Shown: positions 29,301 to 35,755 of the stretch, one piece after another
Position numbering within the stretch: position 1 is the first letter of the stretch
Layout of the letters: each line of letters opens with the position of its first letter
NCBI GenBank assembly: GCA_937995835.1
Contig: CALKIV010000091.1
Location: 1-62,452 of the forward strand
DNA from: an uncultured Dysgonomonas sp.
GTDB taxonomy: Bacteria; Bacteroidota; Bacteroidia; Bacteroidales; Dysgonomonadaceae
DNA: 62,452 bases
Reading direction: 5' to 3'
The notes under the pieces: generated by a model
The model's database searches: none
What the model saw: only the letters and a program-made list of their open reading frames with translations
What the model was told of the DNA's origin: nothing
Program-made: the position numbers and the translations under genes

Positions 29301-30364
29301 TATTGCAAGTAAAGAAGAGAGTAAATCTAAGAATAGAGAATCAAGAGGAAGATGGTTTCAATAGCTCTATGGATATAGGGATACCTCTTGCCGAAAAACT
29401 ACTCAAACTGCATCATTCAGAGTTGAAAATAGACAGTAAGAACAATGCAATTTCTTTCTCTTTATTGACAGAGATACCAGATGTGGAAGCCACGCATTCT
29501 CTCTCTATTTATGATGATGAAGGAGGGTTGTTTTCGGAATATTATATCAATTATATCGAAGGGCAACTATTGGAAGATTCTGCTGTTGAAGAATATTTGC
29601 CCCATGCTGCATTGGTCTATTTGGCTGATGCTGACAAAGAGTTGGCTAATTTTGTGAAAAATGTTTGTGCTCCATCTTTAAGAATAAAAATATTCAACGA
29701 TACCAAAAGTCTATACGAGGAAGTGCTTCTTGATAAGCCTGACTTGGTCATCTCGGAAGTCGTATTTGATGGTGAAAAGCAGGGATTGTCATTGTGTAGG
29801 AGTATAAAGGATAACAATAAATATAATGATATATCATTCGTCTTTTTAACATCCTATACGTCAGATTTGGATAAGAAAAATGGATATGAAGCTGGATGTG
29901 ACGCATACATCTATAAGCCATTTGATATTAGCTTTTTGAAAAAAAGGATTCAATCTCTTGTCGAAAACCAGGAGAATATCAGGGATAAAGTTAAATTGGA
30001 ATTGATGACTAATCCCCAAAAACTAGAAGTGCAATCATCTGACGAGAAATTTTTGAGTAAGTCGATGAAGATTATCGAAGATAATATGGAGAACGAAGAG
30101 TTTAATGTCGAAATCTTTGCAGAAGCAATGAATCTAAGTACTTCGATGCTTTATAGACGGATTAAGAATATAACAAACTTGGGCCCTAATGAGCTGATAA
30201 AAAGTATTAGGTTGAAAAGGGCAGCCCAATTACTGTCTATGGACTCATTGCGCATTTCCGAAGTTGCAGAGAAAGTAGGCTTTTTGGATGTTAGATATTT
30301 TAGTACATGCTTCAAAAAAGAATTTGGAGTAACACCATCGCAATATTTGAAAAAAACAACATGA
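26384..30364 (+). CDS. Hybrid two-component regulator (HTCS) with degenerate phosphorelay
   Basis: A 1326-residue one-protein glycan sensor. The signal anchor is at 1-20. About fourteen Reg_prop blades make the periplasmic double beta-propeller (SIWVGTAYGLNKL and NVWAGTESGLYKF are examples), followed by a Y_Y_Y domain and a membrane segment near residues 785-805. A histidine-kinase dimerisation helix follows, with His827 in DISHSIRTPLTLL, then an ATPase-like region, a receiver and an AraC-type DNA-binding domain. The kinase normally has SHE; here it is SHS. The ATPase keeps the N-box (NLLFNAYK) but has no DxGxG box and no lid. In the receiver the phospho-acceptor Asp is Glu1125 (PDLVISEVVFDG), while the Thr/Ser and Lys (YIYKPFD) remain. 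It likely controls the flanking operons, possibly without phosphotransfer. Confidence 0.92.
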   Translation: MKKHIVLALLIIIACYASAVNKLIDYRAQLERGFTDDNTITALVKDCKGFIWIATPADIVKFDGNTYTKLDKEQLAKLFDKKNHIYQLVFQKPDILWICSSRGLYSYNIRTHQLEHIEQLAELRINSVIIENNILYLNTPRGIMQYIPENKELNILYAIKAQGGVSSMAVDMDGHCWFSVDNRLLRFPKLTSLKKILLQKEAIKVDTIKTYNATHRLLIDSLNTIWMWDKEKLISAKISINGLLKDERVQDIEITSMHLLFNNNIILCRRGQGNEILYRDKIGNIVQTQKILTSLQYDDQASTTNVFHVDELENIWIGTRNGLFMLPFGRRSKINSLTNDINTPTTLSHNTVSSIYIDESNSIWVGTAYGLNKLQNTGVSYAITRYIDNRPSINHVQDNKIEQIAVDSRGIMWLGTKHNLKFYNTNTNTYISKPDVEKLLKGNSFVRALLKDSNEKMWIGYQEGGLFVYDESKGSLEKIESKYTNQGNFTSIQEGEGNVIWVGNRVNGILRIEYDEKEQKFRVKQYPVINDSDLSVGVNCLYNDKYGNVWAGTESGLYKFSEEKDSFISMDTGDGERRRNMVSIISDSKGNLWIACTQGMYKYNISEAKSYFFPLYNGQFTRPGFVFGSSSDRKGTIFMSGINGLTYFNPDEVLPDETHYNVRFTDFRVNNKSLIANSDYLTRDLNYGGKIFLDHKTNQFSFSFSALAYSQDDSNLKHAYKLEGVDVDWVYAGASVPAISYNNLSPGEYVLKIRSTDLNGIWLNNTESLNIKIEPAFYQTWYFNFLVVILLVVLSGFGFRVWKSQMDLRSQKKMDQSKLDLYTDISHSIRTPLTLLQAPLDNLTKHYNAMSDEEVEYMLTVMSRNSNRLSLLIDQLIEFKQVSDFSAELMLVKRDFILFAKNIYDGFYDLFSKKGIDYNFYSNVKQQEVIFDSSKIETVIFNLLFNAYKVVSEGDQVFFKCSYEESLNKIDVLLQVKKRVNLRIENQEEDGFNSSMDIGIPLAEKLLKLHHSELKIDSKNNAISFSLLTEIPDVEATHSLSIYDDEGGLFSEYYINYIEGQLLEDSAVEEYLPHAALVYLADADKELANFVKNVCAPSLRIKIFNDTKSLYEEVLLDKPDLVISEVVFDGEKQGLSLCRSIKDNNKYNDISFVFLTSYTSDLDKKNGYEAGCDAYIYKPFDISFLKKRIQSLVENQENIRDKVKLELMTNPQKLEVQSSDEKFLSKSMKIIEDNMENEEFNVEIFAEAMNLSTSMLYRRIKNITNLGPNELIKSIRLKRAAQLLSMDSLRISEVAEKVGFLDVRYFSTCFKKEFGVTPSQYLKKTT

Positions 30365-31566
30365 ATAAATCAGATCAATCAATGGCCCGTTCAGCTTTCG
30401 CTCCATTTGCTAAGCCCTTATATGTGATGTTAAAACCAGTAGGGGCAGTTTGTAATTTGAACTGCGATTATTGCTATTATTTGGAGAAGAAAGGCTTATA
30501 TCCGGATGACAACAAGTATGTAATGTCAGACAAATTGCTTGAAAAGTTTACAGAAGAGTATATAAACTCGCAGACAACGAGTCATGTAATGTTTGCATGG
30601 CATGGTGGTGAAGCGTTAATGCGACATATTGACTTTTATAAAAAGGCTCTTCATTTTCAAAGAGTGTACGCGAAAGGAAAGATCATAGCCAATAGTTTAC
30701 AAACCAACGGAACATTGCTGACTGATGAATGGTGCCGTTTTTTTAAGGAAAATAACTTTTTGATTGGCATATCACTTGATGGCCCTCAGCATTGTCATGA
30801 TAAATACAGAAAAACAAAAGATAAGCGACCTTCATTTTTCAAAGTAATGAAAGGAATAGAGCTTTTGAAAAAATATGATGTGGAGTATAACATCATGGCT
30901 GTTGTTAATGATTATAATGTGGACTACCCATTAGAGTTTTACAATTTCTTTAAAAGCATAGGAGCTAAATATATTCAATTTGCTCCTATTGTAGAACAGA
31001 TAGATGGAGAGTCGGCTCCGTGGAATGTCTCGGCGAATAAATGGGGAGATTTTTTGATTGCTATATTTGATGAATGGGTGAAACAGGATGTTGGTGATAC
31101 TTTTATTCAGATATTTGATGCTGCATTGGCTAATTGGGTAGGAGTGGATCCCGGAGTCTGTATTTTTGCTAAAACGTGCGGACATGCAGGGGTGATGGAG
31201 TTTAATGGAGATGTGTATGCTTGTGATCATTTTGTGTTTCCTGAATACAAAATAGGGAATATTTACTCCAAATCCTTGATGGAGATGATGTACTCGAGCA
31301 AACAAATAAACTTTGGTAATGATAAATATGACCGTTTACCCAAACAGTGCAAAGAATGTAAATATCAATTTGCATGTAGAGGTGAATGTCCTAAAAACAG
31401 AATTCGTACAACAAAAGATGGAGAAATTGGCTTAAACTATCTTTGTGAAGGTTTTTATAAATTCTTTGATCATATTACGGTGTATATGGATTTTATGAAA
31501 AATGAGCTAGAGAACCAACGACCTCCTTCTAATGTGATGTCCATGCTTAGTAGCCTTAAGAGTTGA
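30361..31566 (+). CDS. Anaerobic sulfatase-maturating enzyme (anSME), radical SAM
   Basis: A 401-residue cytoplasmic enzyme that oxidises the active-site Ser or Cys of sulfatases to formylglycine before export. ATG 30361 overlaps the HTCS stop as ATGA, so the two genes are translationally coupled; the longer frame starting at 30307 lies inside the HTCS and is rejected. The radical SAM cluster is CNLNCDYC (Cys31, Cys35, Cys38). The SPASM-type auxiliary clusters are supplied by the C-terminal cysteines, including CIFAKTCGHAG, YACDHF, CKECKYQFACRGEC and LCEGFY. All three sulfatases in this window are Ser-type, its expected clients. It is followed by a strong terminator. Confidence 0.95.
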   Translation: MNKSDQSMARSAFAPFAKPLYVMLKPVGAVCNLNCDYCYYLEKKGLYPDDNKYVMSDKLLEKFTEEYINSQTTSHVMFAWHGGEALMRHIDFYKKALHFQRVYAKGKIIANSLQTNGTLLTDEWCRFFKENNFLIGISLDGPQHCHDKYRKTKDKRPSFFKVMKGIELLKKYDVEYNIMAVVNDYNVDYPLEFYNFFKSIGAKYIQFAPIVEQIDGESAPWNVSANKWGDFLIAIFDEWVKQDVGDTFIQIFDAALANWVGVDPGVCIFAKTCGHAGVMEFNGDVYACDHFVFPEYKIGNIYSKSLMEMMYSSKQINFGNDKYDRLPKQCKECKYQFACRGECPKNRIRTTKDGEIGLNYLCEGFYKFFDHITVYMDFMKNELENQRPPSNVMSMLSSLKS

Positions 31567-31624
31567 TAAGGCTGTGAAATATCTAACTTTGTTAGAAGGA
31601 TCTTCTAAGAAGAGTTGTTAATAA

Positions 31625-31662
31625 AAAAAGGTTCTTTAATCATTTGATTAAAGAACCTTTTT
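31625..31662. terminator. Bidirectional terminator after the anSME gene
   Basis: An 18-bp perfect stem (core GGTTCTTTAATCA / TGATTAAAGAACC) with a 2-base centre, flanked by A-tract and T-tract. It ends the + strand group, and it lies 2 bases beyond the 3' end of the minus-strand tRNA-Gln gene. Confidence 0.9.
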
Positions 31663-31664
31663 CG

Positions 31665-31735
31665 TTGTCTCACAAGGATTCGAACCTTGACAAACAGAAC
31701 CAAAATCTGTTGTGCTACCATTACACCATGAGACA
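31665..31735 (-). tRNA. tRNA-Gln (UUG anticodon)
   Basis: Minus-strand cloverleaf of 71 bases. The acceptor pairs TGTCTCA with TGAGACA, the anticodon stem ACAGA/TCTGT encloses loop TTTTGGT with anticodon TTG, and the T arm is CAAGG-TTCGAAT-CCTTG. CCA is not encoded. It lies between the glycan locus and tyrS. Confidence 0.95.
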
Positions 31736-31809
31736 AATCCATTTGCTTCAAAAGCGATACAAAAGTATAGCCTTTTTATATTATAACCAAATATTTCATG
31801 GTTAATTTA

Positions 31810-33105
31810 TCACTTTACTATTAGTAGGAAGTGATCTTTCTTGCCTTTTTGTACGGTAATGTATTTATTTGCAATTAGATGTGAAGCATTGATGATGTCG
31901 TCAAAGCTTGCAATCTTCTTCTTATTTATAGCTAATCCATTTTGTTGAACTGTTCTTCTCAGCTCTCCATTAGAAGGGAATACAGAGGAGTCGGCTACTA
32001 AAAGATCCGTTAAGCTCATTCCAGCATCCACTTTTGAGCGATCTATTTCAAATGAAGGAACACCTTCGAATACTTGTAAGAATGTCTCTTCATCTAGTTT
32101 CCTTAATGCGTCTTCAGTAGCTTTACCAAAAAGAATTTCAGAGGCTTCCACAGCAGCTTCATAATCTTCTCTAGAGTGTACCATAACAGTCACTTCTTCA
32201 GCCAAGCATTTTTGTAGAGGACGTAAATGAGGAGCCTCCGTTTGTTGAGCTACAAGGCTGTCGATTTCATCTTTGCTTAAAGCAGTAAATATCTTGATAT
32301 ATTTTTGAGCATCTTCGTCAGACACATTTATCCAGAACTGATAGAACTTATATGGTGATGTATATCTTCTGTCCAGCCACACATTGCCTGACTCTGTTTT
32401 ACCGAATTTACCACCATCAGCCTTCGTGATTAACGGGCAAACAAGAGCGAAGGCATCTTGTTGACCATTTCTCTTGCGAATAAGTTCAACACCTGTAGTG
32501 ATATTTCCCCATTGGTCAGACCCTCCAAGTTGTATACGAACACCCATCGTATCGTATAGGTGAGAATAGTCATAAGCTTGAAGCAATTGATAAGAGAATT
32601 CAGTGAACGACATACCCACAGACGACTCTTTGCTCAAACGCATTTTGACAGAGTCTTTAGCCATCATGTAGTTTACTGTGATGTGTTTACCTACTTCTCT
32701 GATGAATTCTAAGAAAGACATTTCCTTCATCCAGTCATAGTTATTGACCAATACAGCAGCATTAGGATTGTCTGATTCGAAATCTAAGAATTTTGCCAAT
32801 TGTTTTTTTATCGAATCTTGATTGTGTCTCAAGGTTTTTTCGTCAAGCAAATTTCTCTCTGCCGACTTCATGGATGGGTCGCCAATCATTCCAGTGGCTC
32901 CTCCTACCAGGGCGATAGGACGATGCCCTGCACGTTGAAAATGTTTAAGCATCATCACGCTCACCAGGTGACCAATATGTAATGAATCTGCAGTAGGATC
33001 TATCCCTACATATCCAGAAGCCATACCTTTTAATAAAAACTCTTCTGTACCCGGCATAATCTCCTGAATCATACCTCTCCATTTCAATTCTTCAACGAAA
33101 TTCAT
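31810..33105 (-). CDS. tyrS: Tyrosyl-tRNA synthetase
   Basis: A 431-residue class I synthetase that charges tRNA-Tyr. The ATP-binding HIGH motif is exact (SLHIGHLVSV, near residue 42), followed by GGATGMIGDPS. The tyrosine pocket motif LLQAYDYSHLYD and QLGGSDQWGNITTG are present. The KMSKS-type loop reads KFGKTESGN. The last 60 residues form an S4 RNA-binding domain. Length and start are as expected for bacterial TyrS. It is monocistronic on the minus strand, with a candidate promoter at 33240. Confidence 0.98.
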   Translation of the reverse strand: MNFVEELKWRGMIQEIMPGTEEFLLKGMASGYVGIDPTADSLHIGHLVSVMMLKHFQRAGHRPIALVGGATGMIGDPSMKSAERNLLDEKTLRHNQDSIKKQLAKFLDFESDNPNAAVLVNNYDWMKEMSFLEFIREVGKHITVNYMMAKDSVKMRLSKESSVGMSFTEFSYQLLQAYDYSHLYDTMGVRIQLGGSDQWGNITTGVELIRKRNGQQDAFALVCPLITKADGGKFGKTESGNVWLDRRYTSPYKFYQFWINVSDEDAQKYIKIFTALSKDEIDSLVAQQTEAPHLRPLQKCLAEEVTVMVHSREDYEAAVEASEILFGKATEDALRKLDEETFLQVFEGVPSFEIDRSKVDAGMSLTDLLVADSSVFPSNGELRRTVQQNGLAINKKKIASFDDIINASHLIANKYITVQKGKKDHFLLIVK

Positions 33106-33239
33106 CGAATTAATTTTCTTTTAATTGTTTGTAAAAAATAAGATCAGTGATAGATCTATGATTATTTATGTAAACAATTTATGCAGTGATCTTCAACCTT
33201 TAAGAACCAAAGCAACGGCAGTTTCACTTAGCTTCATCG

Positions 33240-33247
33240 CAAAAGTA
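33240..33247 (-). promoter_or_regulatory. Candidate -7 element of tyrS
   Basis: Minus-strand TACTTTTG fits TAnnTTTG, about 135 bases upstream of the tyrS start codon, implying a leader of roughly 128 bases. No -33 element is clear. Confidence 0.4.
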
Positions 33248-33307
33248 CGACTTCTTTTTTTAATATTAAAAAGAAGAGGGTACAACCCTTTTATAATTAT
33301 GAAGAAA

Positions 33308-33336
33308 TTGCTTTTTGTATTTATTTACTATCTTTG
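33308..33336 (+). promoter_or_regulatory. Candidate promoter of the small membrane protein gene
   Basis: TATCTTTG at 33329-33336 is an exact -7 match, with TTG at 33308-33310 about 18 bases upstream. It would start transcription about 33 bases before ATG 33376. Confidence 0.5.
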
Positions 33337-33375
33337 GCAAATCTTAATATATTAATTTTACAAAATCACAAATTT

Positions 33376-33789
33376 ATGAGAATCGTCAAGATACTTTTAC
33401 TACTATTGTTATTCACTGGTATAGCGCAAACAGCGTCAGCCAAAGGTGCGATTGTATATCATACAGGACCAAAAGGTTCTACACTCGAAATGTTGCCTGC
33501 AGATGCAGTAATAGATGGTCAACATGTTAACTTCGGAGTGGTTTATGATCAGTTCGGATTGTTTTGGCTTCCTTTGTGGAACTATGGCGAAACTGAATAT
33601 GCACTTATTTCAGATGATGAAAATACTTTTTGGAGTTTAGATGAGGAGACGCTAGAAATGGTGAAGTCTGAATATGAATTAGATATTCCAGATACGCCTT
33701 CCATCCCGTTTTGGCAGAAAGTAGGATTGAAGCCGGTAGTTGTTTTGCTGCTTTTGTTCTTCATCTTAGGAAAAATAAGAGGAAAATAA
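33376..33789 (+). CDS. Small membrane protein of unknown function
   Basis: A 137-residue protein; ATG 33376 (MRIVKILLLL) is chosen because it opens a signal peptide ending ASAK, while the upstream alternative at 33334 does not. After the signal comes a compact soluble stretch of about 85 residues rich in aromatic and acidic residues (DQFGLFWLPLWNYGE), then a C-terminal hydrophobic helix (VVVLLLLFFILG) with a basic tail. The topology is one membrane anchor with the folded part outside the cytoplasm. I recognise no family. It has its own promoter and terminator. Confidence 0.75.
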   Translation: MRIVKILLLLLLFTGIAQTASAKGAIVYHTGPKGSTLEMLPADAVIDGQHVNFGVVYDQFGLFWLPLWNYGETEYALISDDENTFWSLDEETLEMVKSEYELDIPDTPSIPFWQKVGLKPVVVLLLLFFILGKIRGK

Positions 33790-33818
33790 AATTCACATCA
33801 TTAGGGTGTGATCTTAGG

Positions 33819-33857
33819 TTAGGGTTGAAAATATATTTTCAACCCTAATTCTTTTTT
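33819..33857 (+). terminator. Rho-independent terminator
   Basis: A 30-base perfect palindrome built on TTAGGGTTGAAAAT / ATTTTCAACCCTAA, followed by a T-rich run. It closes the small membrane protein gene. Confidence 0.85.
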
Positions 33858-34006
33858 AAGTTGCCATGCCGTGTACCCTAAAGTTTGTTTGTAAGAAACA
33901 AATAGCTAGCGTCCTACTGTTTAGATATAAGTTTTGCTTATGAGATAGTTGTTTTCTTCTATGAAATAAAATGTAGATGGAAAGGAAAATCGCAATATTT
34001 TTTTAC

Positions 34007-34014
34007 TATATTTG
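34007..34014 (+). promoter_or_regulatory. Candidate -7 element of the ferritin gene
   Basis: TATATTTG matches TAnnTTTG, 36 bases before the ferritin start. No -33 element or iron-box-like repeat was obvious upstream. Confidence 0.4.
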
Positions 34015-34050
34015 ATATTACATTCAACTAAAACTAAAAAAGAGAGTATT

Positions 34051-34542
34051 ATGTTAAGTAAAAAAATGGAAATTGCGTTGAACAAGCAAATCAATGCCGA
34101 ATTTTGGTCAGCTTATTTGTATTTGTCAATGTCTGCATATTTTGCAGCCGATGGAAAGCCTGGTTTTGCTCATTGGTTCAAGCAACAATTTGAAGAAGAA
34201 CAAGAACATGCTATGAAATTGTTCGATTATGTAATCGACAGAGACGGGAAAGTGACTCTTGACCCTATTAAAGAGGTACAACATGAGTGGAAATCTCCAC
34301 TTCATGCTTTTGAACAAACTTTAGCTCACGAAAAAGTTGTAACAGGTTTTGTTAATGATCTTGTGAAACTAGCAAAAGAAGAAGAAGATTATGCAACAGA
34401 AAACATGCTTCAATGGTTTGTGAATGAGCAAGTGGAAGAAGAAGCTACTGCTCAAGGCTATATCGATGCATTGAAAATGATCGGAGACAATGGCTTTGGA
34501 ATTTATACTCTAGACAAAGAATTAGGAAATTCTAGAGGTTAA
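34051..34542 (+). CDS. ftnA: Ferritin (iron storage, non-haem)
   Basis: A 163-residue four-helix protein that oxidises Fe2+ and stores it in a 24-subunit shell. ATG 34051 (MLSKKMEIAL) gives the standard length; the frame upstream of it to 34012 is a chance extension. The ferroxidase residues are in their usual places: Glu17 (NAEFWSAY), Glu50 and His53 (EEEQEHA), Glu94 (HEKVV) and Gln127 (NEQVEEE). The C-terminal fifth helix region is present. It is monocistronic, between a terminator at 33819 and one at 34569. In anaerobic Bacteroidales such ferritins also serve during oxygen exposure. Confidence 0.97.
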   Translation: MLSKKMEIALNKQINAEFWSAYLYLSMSAYFAADGKPGFAHWFKQQFEEEQEHAMKLFDYVIDRDGKVTLDPIKEVQHEWKSPLHAFEQTLAHEKVVTGFVNDLVKLAKEEEDYATENMLQWFVNEQVEEEATAQGYIDALKMIGDNGFGIYTLDKELGNSRG

Positions 34543-34568
34543 ACAAAGTTTATATAAAAATGTTATAC

Positions 34569-34605
34569 AGAAACTCTTTGGTGATTAGCCGAAGAGTTTC
34601 TTATT
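34569..34605 (+). terminator. Rho-independent terminator after ferritin
   Basis: A 13-bp stem with one G-T pair (AGAAACTCTTTGG / CCGAAGAGTTTCT), a 7-base loop and a T-rich tail. Confidence 0.8.
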
Positions 34606-34639
34606 TTGTATAGATAGTAAACAATAAATCATAGCAGGA

Positions 34640-35755
34640 ATGAAAATAGTAGCAGACGAAAATATACCTTATCTAAAAGGTTTTGCAGAGAAATATGGAG
34701 AAGTAGCTTATTTACCTGGTGCAGGATTCTCCAAAGAGACGATAAAAGATGCAGATGCATTGATCGTTAGAACAGTGACACACTTTGGCGAAGAAATATT
34801 AAAAGGGAGCTCAGTCAAGTTGATTAGTTCAGCTACGATAGGTTATGATCATATTGATACACAATATTGTGACGCAAACAATATAAAATGGACAAATGCT
34901 CCGGGGTGTAACTCTGGCTCAGTGCAACAGTATATCGCTTCAGCTGTAATCTTATTAGCTGAAAAATATAATTTCGATTTAGCTACAAAAACGATAGGCA
35001 TTGTTGGTGTGGGTAATGTAGGGAAAAAAGTAGCAGCCATCTGCAAGCTTTTGGGAATGCGAGTATTGCAGAATGACCCTCCACGAGAAGCCATTGAGGG
35101 GACTCAGGATTTTGTTTCATTAGAAAAAATAAAGCAAGAAGCTGATATCATTACTTTTCACACACCCTTGACCAAGCAGGGTGAATATAAGACCTTGCAT
35201 TTGGCCGATGATGTTTTTTTCTCTTCTTTGGGTAAGAAGCCCATTATTATAAATTCGGCTCGTGGTGGAATTATTGATACAGAGGCCATAAAGAAAGCGA
35301 TTAAAGAAAAACAAATTACAGGAGCTGTGATAGACTGTTGGGAAAATGAACCCAGCATAGATGTCGAATATTTTAATTTGGTAGATATTGCGACTCCACA
35401 CATCGCTGGTTATTCGGCTGATGGTAAGTCTAATGCTACACGCATGGCTTTAGAATCACTTGCTCGCCATTTTGATCTTGATGATACTGCATTGAAAGGA
35501 ATAAAGCCATTGGAGCCAAAAGAGGCTGTTATTGATCTGAACGCTTTTGCTGATTCAAGCAATAGAGTACATGATGGCATGTTGTTGACATATAATCCAA
35601 TGGATGATTTTGGACGTCTGAAGTCTGATTCGAGCCAGTTTAAACAGCTGAGAAATCACTATCCTCTAAGAAGAGAGTACTTGGCTTATACTGTGAAGAA
35701 TGCTACGTCTGACGAAAAAGAATTGTTGAAGGCTTTAGGGTTTAAGCTTGCTTAA
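34640..35755 (+). CDS. pdxB: Erythronate-4-phosphate dehydrogenase
   Basis: A 371-residue D-isomer 2-hydroxyacid dehydrogenase for the second step of DXP-dependent vitamin B6 synthesis. The start KIVADENIPY is typical of PdxB. The Rossmann motif is IGIVGVGNVGKKVA, the active-site Arg is in INSARGGIID, and the Glu and His of the catalytic relay are in CWENEP and TPHIAGYS. The C-terminal extension of about 90 residues is the PdxB dimerisation region, which separates it from PGDH-like relatives. It shares its TAA stop with the convergent lptD gene (overlap TTAA at 35752-35755). Confidence 0.95.
   Translation: MKIVADENIPYLKGFAEKYGEVAYLPGAGFSKETIKDADALIVRTVTHFGEEILKGSSVKLISSATIGYDHIDTQYCDANNIKWTNAPGCNSGSVQQYIASAVILLAEKYNFDLATKTIGIVGVGNVGKKVAAICKLLGMRVLQNDPPREAIEGTQDFVSLEKIKQEADIITFHTPLTKQGEYKTLHLADDVFFSSLGKKPIIINSARGGIIDTEAIKKAIKEKQITGAVIDCWENEPSIDVEYFNLVDIATPHIAGYSADGKSNATRMALESLARHFDLDDTALKGIKPLEPKEAVIDLNAFADSSNRVHDGMLLTYNPMDDFGRLKSDSSQFKQLRNHYPLRREYLAYTVKNATSDEKELLKALGFKLA

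Noticed and set aside
31625..31735. tRNA-Gln at the edge of the glycan locus as an integration site of a genomic island
   Set aside because: No integrase, no repeated tRNA 3' end and no mobility gene were seen in the window.
33125..33355. 76-residue + strand open frame between tyrS and the small membrane protein
   Set aside because: It covers the tyrS promoter and leader, has no recognisable domain, and ends inside the promoter region of the next gene.
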